A stretch of DNA of 64,000 nt from Amycolatopsis sp. CA-230715 (lineage in GTDB: Bacteria; Actinomycetota; Actinomycetes; Mycobacteriales; Pseudonocardiaceae): the NCBI RefSeq assembly GCF_018736145.1, contig NZ_CP059997.1:1053501-1117500 (forward strand). Direction: 5' to 3'. The translations under genes and the position numbers were made by a program. The notes beneath the pieces are model-generated. The model made no database searches. It saw only the letters and a list, made by a program, of their open reading frames with translations, and was not told the origin of the DNA. This document shows, one piece after another, positions 16,064 to 25,217 of this stretch; position 1 is the stretch's first letter, and every line of letters begins with the position of its first letter.

Positions 16064-16819
16064 TCAGTTCTCCTTGCGCCGGAACAGCTTGTTGCCGAGC
16101 CAGACGATCGGGTCGTACTTGCGGTCGGCGACGCGCTCCTTCATCGGGATGAGCGCGTTGTCGGTGATGTGGATGTGCTCGGGGCACACGTCGGTGCAGC
16201 ACTTGGTGATGTTGCACAGCCCGAGACCGTGCTCCTCCTGCGCCTGGTCACGCCGGTCCGCCACGTCGAGCGGGTGCATCTCCAGCTCGGCGACCCGCAT
16301 CAGGTACCGCGGCCCGGCGAAGGCGGCCTTGTTCTCCTCGTGGTCGCGCACCACGTGGCAGGTGTTCTGGCACAGGAAGCATTCGATGCACTTGCGGAAC
16401 TCCTGCGAGCGCTCGACATCGACCTGCTGCATCCGGTACTCGCCGGGCTTCAGGCCCTCCGGTGGCGTGAACGACGGGATTTCGCGTGCCTTCGTGTAGT
16501 TGAACGACACGTCCGTGACGAGATCCCGGATCACCGGGAACGTCCGCATCGGCGTCACCGTGATCGTTTCGGACTCGGAGAACACCGACATCCGCGTCAT
16601 GCACAGCAGGCGCGGCTTGCCGTTGATCTCCGCCGAGCACGACCCGCACTTGCCCGCCTTGCAGTTCCACCGCACCGCGAGATCGGGTGCCTGCGTCGCC
16701 TGCAGGCGGTGGATGATGTCGAGTACGACCTCGCCCTCGTTGACCTCGACCTCGAAGTCCTCGAGCCCGCCGCCGTCGATGTCGCCCCGCCACACCCGGA
16801 ACTGACCCTTGTAACTCAT
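16064..16819 (-). CDS. sdhB: Succinate dehydrogenase iron-sulfur subunit (type-1 Sdh)
   Basis: 251 residues. The N-terminal plant-ferredoxin-like domain binds [2Fe-2S] through CKAGKCGSCS near 54-63 and C74; the C-terminal domain has two cysteine clusters, CIECFLCQNTC near 143-153 and CNITKCCTDVCPEH near 204-217, for the other two clusters. It passes electrons from the flavoprotein to the membrane subunit. The sequence resembles the Rv0247c branch rather than classical E. coli SdhB. It starts 3 nt after sdhA and is the last gene of the operon. Confidence 0.92.
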   Translation of the reverse strand: MSYKGQFRVWRGDIDGGGLEDFEVEVNEGEVVLDIIHRLQATQAPDLAVRWNCKAGKCGSCSAEINGKPRLLCMTRMSVFSESETITVTPMRTFPVIRDLVTDVSFNYTKAREIPSFTPPEGLKPGEYRMQQVDVERSQEFRKCIECFLCQNTCHVVRDHEENKAAFAGPRYLMRVAELEMHPLDVADRRDQAQEEHGLGLCNITKCCTDVCPEHIHITDNALIPMKERVADRKYDPIVWLGNKLFRRKEN

Positions 16820-16822
16820 GGG

Positions 16823-18712
16823 CTACGCCTTCCTTTCCGGGTGCGTCGCGATCTCCGGTTCGGTGTAGTACTTCTCCAGTTCGGTGACCTCGAACAGCTC
16901 CAGCAGGTCCTGGCGGAGCTGCAGCTGTTCCTTCGGCGTCACCGAGACACCGTCCCCGTCGGCGGCGCACACCAGCAAGGTGTTGCGCCACTTCGAATCC
17001 ATCTTCGGGAAGTCGTCGCGGGTGTGCCCGCCGCGGCTCTCCGTCCGCTGCAGCGCCGCCTTCGCCACGCACTCGCTGACGAGCAGCATGTTGCGCAGGT
17101 CGAGCGCGAGGTGCCAGCCGGGGTTGAACTGCCGGTGCCCTTCGACGCCGACGACCGCGGCCTGCTCCTTCAGCTCGCCGAGCCGCTCGAGCGCGCTCGA
17201 CATCTCCTCCGCCTTGCGGATGATGCCGACCAGGTCGTTCATGGTCTGCTGCAGTTCCGCGTGCACGGTGTAGGGGTTGCGCACCGGGTCCCGTTCGAAC
17301 GGCGCGAGCGCGACCTTCGCCGCATTGTCCACATCGGACTGGCTTACCTCTGGCCGCTTTTCCAGCGAGTCCACGTAGTCCGCCGCGCCGAGCCCCGCCC
17401 TGCGGCCGAACACCAGCAGATCCGACAGCGAGTTGCCACCGAGCCGGTTCGACCCGTGCATCCCGCCGGAGCACTCCCCCGCCGCGAAAAGTCCTTGCAC
17501 CGTCGAGGAAGCGCTGTCCGGGTCGACCTCGATCCCGCCCATCACGTAGTGGCAGGTCGGGCCGACCTCCATCGGCTCCTTCGTGATGTCGACGTCGGCG
17601 AGTTCCTTGAACTGGTGGTGCATCGACGGCAGCCGCCGCCGGATCTCCTCGGCGGGCATGCGCGAGGCGATGTCGAGGAAAACGCCGCCGTGCGGCGATC
17701 CCCTGCCCTCCTTGACCTCCGAGTTGATCGCGCGGGCCACCTCGTCGCGCGGCAGCAGGTCCGGGGTGCGCCGGTTGTTGTCGGCGTCGGCGTACCAGCG
17801 ATCGGCCTCTTCCTCGCTGTCCGCGTACTGACCTTTGAACACGTCCGGCACGTACTCGAACATGAAGCGCTTGCCGTCGGAGTTCTTCAGCACGCCGCCG
17901 TCACCGCGCACGCCTTCGGTGACCAGGATGCCCTTCACACTCGGCGGCCACACCATGCCGGTCGGGTGGAACTGCACGAACTCCATGTTGATCAGGTTCG
18001 CGCCCGCGCGCAGTGCCAGCGCGTGCCCGTCACCGGTGTACTCCCACGAGTTCGAGGTGACCTTGAACGACTTCCCGATGCCGCCGGTGGCCAGCACGAC
18101 CGCGGGCGTTTCGAACAGGATGAACCGGCCGGACTCGCGCCAGTACCCGAACGCGCCGGAGATCTTCTCGCCGTCCTTGAGCAGTTCGGTGACGGTGCAC
18201 TCGGCGAAGACCTTCACCCGCGCCTCGTAGTCGCCGTACTTCGCGAAATCCTCCTGCTGCAGCGAAACGATCTTCTGCTGCATGGTGCGGATCAGCTCGA
18301 GTCCGGTGCGGTCACCGACGTGCGCGAGCCTCGGGTAGGTGTGCCCGCCGAAGTTGCGCTGGCTGATCCTGCCGTCCTTGGTGCGGTCGAACAGGGCGCC
18401 GTAGGTCTCCAGCTCCCATACCCTGTCCGGCGCCTCCTTCGCGTGCAGCTCGGCCATGCGCCAGTTGTTGAGGAACTTCCCGCCGCGCATGGTGTCGCGG
18501 AAGTGCACCTGCCAGTTGTCGTTGGCGTTGGCGTTGCCCATCGACGCGGCGCAGCCGCCCTCCGCCATCACCGTGTGCGCCTTGCCGAACAACGACTTGC
18601 ACACCACCGCGACGCTGAGACCGCGCTCCCGCGCCTCGATGACCGCGCGCAGGCCAGCACCGCCCGCACCGATCACCACCACGTCGTAGCTGTGCCGTTC
18701 GACCTCGGTCAT
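16823..18712 (-). CDS. sdhA: Succinate dehydrogenase/fumarate reductase flavoprotein subunit (type-1 Sdh)
   Basis: About 629 residues. The dinucleotide loop VVVIGAGGAGLRAVIEA is at the N-terminus; KAHTVMAEGG surrounds the histidine that usually carries covalent FAD, and QFHPTG, GVRGDGG and the late GLFAAGECSGGMHGSNRLGGN give the rest of the FAD and substrate site. It oxidises succinate to fumarate in the TCA cycle and feeds menaquinone through the other subunits. I start at the ATG (18712), eight bases after GGTGG; a GTG at 18724 gives four more residues. Confidence 0.93.
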   Translation of the reverse strand: MTEVERHSYDVVVIGAGGAGLRAVIEARERGLSVAVVCKSLFGKAHTVMAEGGCAASMGNANANDNWQVHFRDTMRGGKFLNNWRMAELHAKEAPDRVWELETYGALFDRTKDGRISQRNFGGHTYPRLAHVGDRTGLELIRTMQQKIVSLQQEDFAKYGDYEARVKVFAECTVTELLKDGEKISGAFGYWRESGRFILFETPAVVLATGGIGKSFKVTSNSWEYTGDGHALALRAGANLINMEFVQFHPTGMVWPPSVKGILVTEGVRGDGGVLKNSDGKRFMFEYVPDVFKGQYADSEEEADRWYADADNNRRTPDLLPRDEVARAINSEVKEGRGSPHGGVFLDIASRMPAEEIRRRLPSMHHQFKELADVDITKEPMEVGPTCHYVMGGIEVDPDSASSTVQGLFAAGECSGGMHGSNRLGGNSLSDLLVFGRRAGLGAADYVDSLEKRPEVSQSDVDNAAKVALAPFERDPVRNPYTVHAELQQTMNDLVGIIRKAEEMSSALERLGELKEQAAVVGVEGHRQFNPGWHLALDLRNMLLVSECVAKAALQRTESRGGHTRDDFPKMDSKWRNTLLVCAADGDGVSVTPKEQLQLRQDLLELFEVTELEKYYTEPEIATHPERKA

Positions 18713-18766
18713 GAATGAAGCCACCTTTGTTGACGCCGTTGTCCGTTGGGGTGCCGCGAGTTCCGG

Positions 18767-19600
18767 TCAGTTCACGAAGCGCAGATCCGCGATCGCGCCG
18801 CTGGCCACGAGCATGACATAGAGGTCCGTCAGGACCAGGGTGCCGAGCGTGGTCCACGCGAGCGGCATGTGCCGCGTGTTGAGCTTCGTGATCTGCGTCC
18901 ACATCCAGTACCGCGCCGGATGCTTCGAGAAGTGCTTGAGCCTGCCGCCGGTGACGTGCCGGCACGAATGGCAGGAAAGCGTGTAGGCCCACAGCAGGAT
19001 CACGTTGCCGAGCAGGATGATGTTGCCGAGGCCGAAGCCGAACCCGCCGCCCTTGCCGTGGAACGCCGTGATCGCGTCGTAGGTGTTCACCAGTGACACG
19101 AGCACCGCGACGTAGAAGAAGTAGCGGTGCACGTTCTGGATGATCAGCGGCAGCTTGGTCTCGCCGGTGTACTTCGCGTGCGGCTCCGCCACCGCGCACG
19201 CGGGCGGCGACATCCACACCGAGCGGTAGTAGGCCTTGCGGTAGTAGTAGCAGGTGAGCCGGAAGCCGAGCAGGAACGGCAGCACGATGAAGCCGAGCGG
19301 GATCCACGACGGCAGTTCGCCGAACCAGTGTCCGAAGTGGCTCGAACCCGGCACGCAGGACGCCGAGACGCACGGCGAGTAGAACGGCGTCAGGTAGTGG
19401 TAGTCCTCGACCCAGTACGCGGTGCGGACGAACGAGCGGATCGTCGCGTAGATGACGAACGTGGCGAGGCCCGCGGTGGTCAGCAGCGGCGAAAGCCACC
19501 ACCGGTCGGTGCGCAGCGTCTTCTCGGCGATCCGGGCCCTCGACGGGGCCCGGACGCCGGTGCCCGCCTGGCTCGCCTCGTTACGAGCCGGCGCGCTCAA
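18767..19600 (-). CDS. sdhC: Succinate dehydrogenase membrane anchor (cytochrome b type)
   Basis: 277 residues with about five membrane helices. Histidines in FYVAVL-preceding HRYFF, in HFGHWFG and in the SCHSCRHVTGG loop are candidate haem and structural ligands. It corresponds to Rv0249c, the single large anchor of the mycobacterial type-1 enzyme, and transfers electrons to menaquinone. The start is TTG, overlapping the stop of the small upstream gene (TTGA), so translation is coupled. A 54-nt gap precedes sdhA. Confidence 0.88.
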   Translation of the reverse strand: MSAPARNEASQAGTGVRAPSRARIAEKTLRTDRWWLSPLLTTAGLATFVIYATIRSFVRTAYWVEDYHYLTPFYSPCVSASCVPGSSHFGHWFGELPSWIPLGFIVLPFLLGFRLTCYYYRKAYYRSVWMSPPACAVAEPHAKYTGETKLPLIIQNVHRYFFYVAVLVSLVNTYDAITAFHGKGGGFGFGLGNIILLGNVILLWAYTLSCHSCRHVTGGRLKHFSKHPARYWMWTQITKLNTRHMPLAWTTLGTLVLTDLYVMLVASGAIADLRFVN

Positions 19601-19890
19601 CGCTGGTCACGCTGGTAGCCGCCGACACCTTCGTCGTCGGCGCCTTGCCATAGCGCTGGGTCGTACGGGGTATCGGGGACCACGACGACGTTCGCGCGGT
19701 CGTCCGGCTTCGCCTGCGCGGGCACCGGCGCCTGGTCCAGTTCGCCCGCGTCGATCTCGAGCCGTTCCAGGTCGTTCGCGAGGCGTCGCACCGAGGACGC
19801 TTCGCCGTAGCGGGCACGCAACGCGCCGACGCACTGCCTCAGTTGCCCTAGGGTGCGCCGAAGTTCGACCAGTTCCGTGGTGGTGGGCAT
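19597..19890 (-). CDS. Small conserved protein of the sdh operon (Rv0250c-like)
   Basis: 97 residues, the size of Rv0250c. The N-terminal half is a predicted amphipathic helix (ELVELRRTLGQLRQCVGALRA is split here over two heptad-rich stretches), and the C-terminal half is acidic and proline-containing, ending in a DPALWQGADDEG-like tail. No signal peptide or membrane span. It has a near-perfect GGAGGT ribosome site and is the first gene of the operon, overlapping the anchor gene. Its role is unknown; the conserved position suggests assembly or stability of the complex. Confidence 0.7.
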   Translation of the reverse strand: MPTTTELVELRRTLGQLRQCVGALRARYGEASSVRRLANDLERLEIDAGELDQAPVPAQAKPDDRANVVVVPDTPYDPALWQGADDEGVGGYQRDQR

Positions 19891-19969
19891 GCGTACCTCC
19901 GCGTCGTTCGGGAGCACGGCCGTCTAACAGATCGCAGCCGCTGGTTCGACTGTGCCGTGCTGTGTGCTG

Positions 19970-20015
19970 TGTGACAAGTAGCACACCACCCCTACAGCGC
20001 GTGACGGGGGTCACG
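19970..20015. promoter_or_regulatory. Two Crp-type sites between the sdh operon and edd
   Basis: GTGA-CGGGGG-TCAC (20001-20014, flanked by C and G to make a longer palindrome) matches the Crp/GlxR half-site pattern GTGA-N6-TCAC exactly. A second site, TGTGA-CAAGTA-GCACA (19970-19985), differs from TGTGA-N6-TCACA at one base. Both lie in the divergent gap, 80-125 nt upstream of the sdh operon and about 160-210 nt upstream of edd, so one cAMP-responsive protein could control succinate oxidation and glucose breakdown together. Confidence 0.6.
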
Positions 20016-20177
20016 TCTACCGGCTATCTGTATCGATTTTGAAACCAGGGATTTCTTGGGTACTGTGGCCGTTGTCACGACCGAGCCACGTCAGCGCTGC
20101 CGTCGGCCAGACCCACAAGGCGCGCGGCTTTTCGGTGCTTCTTCCGTTCGCGCGCCGCGAGGAGGACGAAGCTCGCC

Positions 20178-22058
20178 ATGCCCCCGGTTCACCCCGTCGT
20201 CGCCGAAGTCACCGCCCGCATCGCCGCGAGGAGCGCCGAGACGCGGTCCGCCTACCTCGCCCGCACCGCCGCCGCGCACGAGGAAGGCCCGGTTCGCCGC
20301 GGCCTCGCGTGCAGCAACCTCGCGCACGGATTCGCCGCCGCGGAAGGCGCCGACAAGAAGGCGCTGCGCGAACTGCGGATGCCCGGCGTCGCGATCGTGT
20401 CCTCCTACAACGACATGCTGTCCGCGCACCAGCCGATGCACGAATACCCCGCCTGGCTCAAGGCATCGGTCCGGGAAGCCGGTGGGGTGGCGCGGTTCGC
20501 GGGCGGAGTGCCCGCGATGTGCGACGGGATCACGCAGGGCCGCGCCGGGATGGAGCTGTCGCTGTTCAGCCGCGAGGTGATCGCCATGTCGACCGCGATC
20601 GCGCTGTCCCACGACATGTTCGACGCGACGCTGCTGCTCGGAGTGTGCGACAAGATCGTGCCGGGACTGCTGATCGGCGCGCTGTCCTTCGGGCACCTGC
20701 CCGCGGTGCTGGTGCCCGCGGGCCCGATGAACTCCGGGCTGCCCAACAAGGAGAAGTCCCGGATCCGCCAGCTCTACGCCGAGGGCAAGGCCACCAGGGA
20801 AGACCTCCTCGACGCGGAAGCGGCGTCGTACCACTCGGCGGGCACGTGCACCTTCTACGGCACCGCGAACTCGAACCAGATGGTGGTCGAGGTGATGGGC
20901 CTGCACCTGCCCGGTGCCAGCTTCGTCCAGCCGGGTTCCCCGCTGCGCCGCGCGCTCACCGAGGAAGCGGGGCGACGTGCCGTCGCGTTGTCGCGCGGCG
21001 AGGAGTACACGCCGGTGGCCGAAGTGGTCGACGAGCGCGCCGTGGTCAACGGCGTGGTCGCGCTGCTCGCCACGGGCGGGTCGACGAACCACACCATGCA
21101 CCTCGTCGCGATCGCCGCGGCGGCCGGGATCCAGCTCACCTGGGACGATTTCGACGAGCTTTCGCTCGTCGTGCCGCTGCTCGCGAACGTCTACCCGAAC
21201 GGCAGCGCCGACATCAACCACTTCCACGCCGCCGGCGGTGTCCAGTTCCTCGTCGGCACACTGCTCGACGCGGGCCTCCTGCACCCCGACGTGCGCACCG
21301 TCGCGGGCACCGGGCTGCACCGGTATCGCGCGGAACCTGTTCTGCGGCAAGGGAAACTCGGGTGGCGCGAGGTCGAGACCCGCAGCCTCGACGAATCCGT
21401 GCTGCGTCCCGTGTCGAACCCGTTCGCCCCCGACGGCGGGCTGCGGATGCTCACCGGGAACCTCGGCAGCGCCGTGCTGAAGGTGTCCGCGGTCGCGCCG
21501 GAGCACCGCGTGGTGCGCGCGCCCGCCCGCGTGTTCACCACCCAGGAGGGCTTCGACCGCGCGTTCAAGGCGGGCGAGCTGGACCGCGATGTGGTCGTGG
21601 TTATCCGCGACCAGGGCCCGCGCGCGAACGGGATGCCCGAGCTGCACGGGCTCACGCCCGCGCTCGGCGTGCTGATGGACCGCGGCCACCGGGTGGCTCT
21701 GGTCACCGACGGCCGGATGTCGGGCGCCTCCGGCAAGATCCCGGCCGCGATCCAGCTGACCCCGGAAGCCGCGGCCGGTGGCCCGGTGGCGCGCGTGCGG
21801 GACGGCGATCTCGTCCAGCTCGACGCCACCACGGGCGAGCTGGACGTGCTGGTGAGTGCGACCGAACTCGCGTCGCGCGAGCTGGTGGACGGCCCGCCCG
21901 AGGAGGCATCCTGGACCGGCACCGGTCGTGAGCTGTTCGCCGCGCTGCGGCGGGCGGTCGGACCGGCGGATCAGGGTGCGAGCGTGTTCGGCGCGGTGAC
22001 ACCGGAGCACTTCGGCCGCCCGGCGCACCCGTCCGAGTCGCAGCAGAGCCTGGCCTGA
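20178..22058 (+). CDS. edd: Phosphogluconate dehydratase
   Basis: 626 residues, full length for Edd (IlvD/Edd family). Recognisable blocks: SSYNDMLSAH near 75-84, AGGVPAMCDGITQGRAGME with the cluster-binding cysteine, LLLGVCDKIVPG with another, GTCTFYGTANSNQM, and DGRMSGASGKIPAAI near the end. The enzyme dehydrates 6-phosphogluconate to 2-keto-3-deoxy-6-phosphogluconate, the first committed step of the Entner-Doudoroff route, using an iron-sulfur cluster. Length and the edd-eda pairing favour Edd over dihydroxy-acid dehydratase. eda follows after 34 nt. AGGAGG lies 12 nt before the ATG. Confidence 0.93.
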   Translation: MPPVHPVVAEVTARIAARSAETRSAYLARTAAAHEEGPVRRGLACSNLAHGFAAAEGADKKALRELRMPGVAIVSSYNDMLSAHQPMHEYPAWLKASVREAGGVARFAGGVPAMCDGITQGRAGMELSLFSREVIAMSTAIALSHDMFDATLLLGVCDKIVPGLLIGALSFGHLPAVLVPAGPMNSGLPNKEKSRIRQLYAEGKATREDLLDAEAASYHSAGTCTFYGTANSNQMVVEVMGLHLPGASFVQPGSPLRRALTEEAGRRAVALSRGEEYTPVAEVVDERAVVNGVVALLATGGSTNHTMHLVAIAAAAGIQLTWDDFDELSLVVPLLANVYPNGSADINHFHAAGGVQFLVGTLLDAGLLHPDVRTVAGTGLHRYRAEPVLRQGKLGWREVETRSLDESVLRPVSNPFAPDGGLRMLTGNLGSAVLKVSAVAPEHRVVRAPARVFTTQEGFDRAFKAGELDRDVVVVIRDQGPRANGMPELHGLTPALGVLMDRGHRVALVTDGRMSGASGKIPAAIQLTPEAAAGGPVARVRDGDLVQLDATTGELDVLVSATELASRELVDGPPEEASWTGTGRELFAALRRAVGPADQGASVFGAVTPEHFGRPAHPSESQQSLA

Positions 22059-22092
22059 ACCCGATGCAGGCCCGATACAGGAGGTACTACCC

Positions 22093-22713
22093 GTGACGAC
22101 CGGTCCCGACCTGCTCGCGTTGTCCCCCGTGATGCCCGTGGTCGTGGTGGACGACGCCGCGGACGCGGTCCCGCTGGCGAAGGCCCTGCTCGCGGGCGGC
22201 GTCGAGGTCATCGAGCTGACCCTGCGCACCCCGGCCGCGCTGGCCGCGATCGAGCGGGTCGCCGCCGAGGTGCCGGGTATCACCGTCGGCGCGGGCACGG
22301 TCACCACCCCCGGCCAGGCCAAGCAGGCCGCCGACGCGGGCGCCGCGTTCCTGGTGACCCCCGGCTGCACGGACAGCGTGCTCGACGCCGCCTTCGGCAC
22401 CGGGCTGCCGTTCCTCCCCGGCGCGAGCACCGTTTCGGAAGCGATGCGGCTCTCCGAACGCGGGCTGAGCGCGCTGAAGTTCTTCCCCGCTGAAGCCAGC
22501 GGCGGCGTGGACTACCTGAAGTCGATCGCCGGCCCGCTGCCTTCGCTCCGCTTCTGCCCGACGGGCGGGATCACCCCGGAAAGCGCGCCGCGCTACCTGG
22601 CGCTGCCGAACGTGGGCTGCGTCGGCGGTTCCTGGCTCACGCCGAAGGATGCCGTGGCGGCGAAGGACTTCGCCCGCATCGAGACGCTCGCCAGGGAGGC
22701 CGCCGCGTTGTAG
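22093..22713 (+). CDS. eda: 2-keto-3-deoxy-6-phosphogluconate aldolase
   Basis: 206 residues, a compact TIM barrel. The catalytic glutamate lies in VEVIELTLRT near 37-46, the Schiff-base lysine in LKFFPAEA near 133, and the phosphate site in CPTGGI. It cleaves KDPG to pyruvate and glyceraldehyde 3-phosphate. The GTG start has a textbook GGAGGT seven bases upstream. Together with edd it gives a complete two-step Entner-Doudoroff branch; glucose-6-phosphate dehydrogenase is not in this window. Confidence 0.93.
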   Translation: MTTGPDLLALSPVMPVVVVDDAADAVPLAKALLAGGVEVIELTLRTPAALAAIERVAAEVPGITVGAGTVTTPGQAKQAADAGAAFLVTPGCTDSVLDAAFGTGLPFLPGASTVSEAMRLSERGLSALKFFPAEASGGVDYLKSIAGPLPSLRFCPTGGITPESAPRYLALPNVGCVGGSWLTPKDAVAAKDFARIETLAREAAAL

Positions 22714-22747
22714 TCGCGCGGCCCGCACCCAAGGCGGCGCCGCGCGA
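22714..22747. terminator. Hairpin between convergent eda and the zinc-finger gene
   Basis: TCGCGCGG (22714-22721), starting right after the eda stop, pairs with CCGCGCGA (22740-22747) across an 18-nt loop. It is placed to terminate eda and, from the other side, the zinc-finger gene. Confidence 0.45.
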
Positions 22748-22766
22748 CTCCGGCAGTTGCCGCGGG

Positions 22767-23144
22767 TCAGTCCTCGGCCGCGAACCGTTCCCAGGCCGAT
22801 TGCCGCGCCATGCCGAGCGCCTGCCCGATCTGCGACCAAGTGCCGCCCAGTGACCGCGCCTTCGCGACCCAGATGGCGAGGTTGCGCTCGGCCTGTTCCC
22901 CCGCCGCCGCAACGGAACCGAGTGTCGCGAGCACCGCGTCGAGTGACATCTCGACGTCCCACGGCGCCACCGGGGAGTCCGAAGTGGACACAGTGCTCGC
23001 GTCGGCGATGACGCGGGCCGCCAGTGTCACGCACCCGTCGCAGATGAACACGCCGGGCCCGGCCACGAGCTTTTCCACTTCACTGTTCGGTTTGCGGCAG
23101 AACGAGCAGCTCGCGATCGCGGGCTTTTCTTTGACGTCGGCCAT
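22767..23144 (-). CDS. ClpX-type C4 zinc-finger protein with C-terminal HTH
   Basis: 125 residues. Residues about 10-45 hold four cysteines in the ClpX N-terminal pattern (CSFCRKPNSEVEKL ... FICDGCV). The last 40 residues contain AKARSLGGTWSQIGQALGM and RQSAWERF, which fit a helix-turn-helix. There is no AAA+ domain, so this is not ClpX; a stand-alone zinc finger joined to an HTH suggests a regulator. GGAGGAACCCG precedes the ATG. A set of three GTCAGG half-sites overlaps its promoter, consistent with autoregulation. Confidence 0.72.
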   Translation of the reverse strand: MADVKEKPAIASCSFCRKPNSEVEKLVAGPGVFICDGCVTLAARVIADASTVSTSDSPVAPWDVEMSLDAVLATLGSVAAAGEQAERNLAIWVAKARSLGGTWSQIGQALGMARQSAWERFAAED

Positions 23145-23159
23145 CGGGTTCCTCCTCGT

Positions 23160-23199
23160 GTCAGGAAGAACCTTACGCGCGTCAGGGGTTACCTGACAA
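23160..23199 (-). promoter_or_regulatory. Promoter with three GTCAGG half-sites upstream of the zinc-finger/HTH gene
   Basis: On the minus strand TTGTCA (23199-23194) and TAAGGT (23175-23170) with an 18-nt spacer form a plausible sigma-70 promoter. GTCAGG-N5-CCTGAC (23181-23197) is a perfect dyad covering the -35 and spacer, and a further GTCAGG lies at 23160-23165, exactly 21 bp (two helical turns) from the first. The arrangement is that of an operator for a dimeric repressor, most simply the downstream gene's own product. Confidence 0.55.
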
Positions 23200-23215
23200 G
23201 GTTGTCGTGCTCCGG

Positions 23216-23758
23216 TCAGTCGCTGACGGCGTCGTCGAGGAGGGTCGACTCGGCGCCGACGTCGCGAAGCGTTTCCCGGATGACCTGGTAGGCGAGCCCT
23301 TGCGGATATCCCTTGCGGGCCAGCATGCCGAGCAGCCGCCGGGTGACGGTCTGCTCGTCGAGGGTGGTCATGCTGCCGAGCTTCTTGCGCACGAGTTCGC
23401 GGGCGCGCTGCTCCTCGGCCTCTCGGTCGACCTCACCCGCCGCTTCGACCGCGGTTTCGCCGTCGACGCCTTTGCGCTTGAGCTCGGCGACGAGTGCGGA
23501 ACGGGCGAGGCCTTGGTGGGTGTGCCGGGACCGCACCCAGGACTCGGCGAACGCCGCGTCGTCGACGAGCCCGGCGTGGTCGAGCTTGCCGAGGATCGTC
23601 TCGCGGGTTTCCTCGTCGAACCCCTTGCGGCGCAAGGCCTGCCGCAGCTCGTCCTTGGTACGGGGCCGCGCCGCCAGCAGGTCGAAGCACACCCCCTTCG
23701 CCGCCGCCACCCGCTCCCGAGGCCCCAGTTCCTCCAGATCCACCTTCCGCCCCGCCAC
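23216..23758 (-). CDS. recX: Recombination regulator RecX
   Basis: 180 residues, three tandem three-helix repeats as in other RecX proteins; visible family features include AFAESWVRSR with H-x-G-L-A and the first-repeat LAARPRTKDELRQALRRKGF. RecX binds within the groove of RecA filaments and limits their activity. It lies downstream of recA on the same strand, 272 nt away rather than overlapping as in many actinobacteria; the gap contains two strong hairpins, so readthrough is probably limited. The annotated start is the most distal ATG with a basic N-terminus. Confidence 0.92.
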   Translation of the reverse strand: MAGRKVDLEELGPRERVAAAKGVCFDLLAARPRTKDELRQALRRKGFDEETRETILGKLDHAGLVDDAAFAESWVRSRHTHQGLARSALVAELKRKGVDGETAVEAAGEVDREAEEQRARELVRKKLGSMTTLDEQTVTRRLLGMLARKGYPQGLAYQVIRETLRDVGAESTLLDDAVSD

Positions 23759-23942
23759 AAATCTCCCCTCCGATCAAATCCTTTTCCCGGCCAACTTCCC
23801 ACCCACAAACACAAACCGGACACCGGTCACCAAGAAAGCGCGCCAGATGCCGATCACGCTCATCCCGAAAGCGCAGCCGGACGCTGGTCACCGATCAACG
23901 CGCCCAGCGCCCGTCAGGGTGAGGAGCTCGCACCGCGGGGGT

Positions 23943-23961
23943 CCGGGGGGTCGCCCCCCGG
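23943..23961. repeat. GC-rich 8-bp hairpin in the recA-recX gap
   Basis: CCGGGGGG (23943-23950), loop TCG, CCCCCCGG (23954-23961). The surrounding GGGGGTCC-GGGGGG run resembles a GC-rich palindrome often seen between actinomycete genes. It lies 70 nt downstream of the recA stop and would hinder transcription into recX. Confidence 0.5.
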
Positions 23962-23969
23962 GTCAGCAC

Positions 23970-24030
23970 CTGAATGGCGGGCTCAGGTGAGCGTGTTCCG
24001 CGAACACAGCTCACCCCAAAACCCTGCCAT

Positions 24031-24034
<4 letters not shown>
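23970..24034 (-). terminator. Extended hairpin overlapping the recA stop codon
   Basis: Outer arms CTGAATGGC (23970-23978) and GCCATTCAG (24026-24034) pair perfectly and include the recA TGA. Inside them GGTGAGC-GTGTTC pairs with GAACAC-GCTCACC (23986-24015) with a single bulged base and a 3-nt loop. The whole 65-nt element is a long, nearly continuous stem that could end recA transcription, attenuate recX, or stabilise the recA mRNA end. Confidence 0.65.
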
Positions 24035-25080
<1,046 letters not shown>

Positions 25081-25143
25081 TGGAGTCCACCTCGTTGGTC
25101 GTGGTGCCTGTGGGCTTGGTTCGGTTGTCTGCTTGCCGGTCCG

Positions 25144-25166
25144 ACGCTACGGGCGGGGACCGACAA
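25144..25166 (-). promoter_or_regulatory. recA promoter of RecA-NDp (PafBC) type
   Basis: Minus strand TTGTCGGTC (25166-25158), 8 nt, TAGCGT (25149-25144). It fits tTGTCRgtg-N8-TAnnnT with only the last, weakly conserved g changed. In mycobacteria this promoter class is induced by DNA damage independently of LexA through PafBC. Expected transcript start is near 25137, 57 nt before the recA ATG. Confidence 0.7.
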
Positions 25167-25217
25167 TTCCGGGCCGGGTGTGGCGATCTGTGGATGACTG
25201 ACCCCGATGTGCACAAC

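Noticed and set aside
16823..19600. Reading the sdh genes as fumarate reductase
   Set aside because: The subunit layout (small protein, single large anchor, flavoprotein, iron-sulfur protein) follows the aerobic type-1 Sdh of mycobacteria; direction of catalysis cannot be settled by sequence, but Sdh is the better call.
19918..20060. Possible tRNA in the sdh-edd gap
   Set aside because: Contains GGTTCGACTG, resembling a T-loop, but no acceptor or anticodon stem can be built around it.
23992..24007. GTGTTC-CGC-GAACAC in the recA-recX gap as a LexA site
   Set aside because: The half-sites are in the opposite order (GTTC then GAAC) from a LexA box; it is explained as part of the hairpin.
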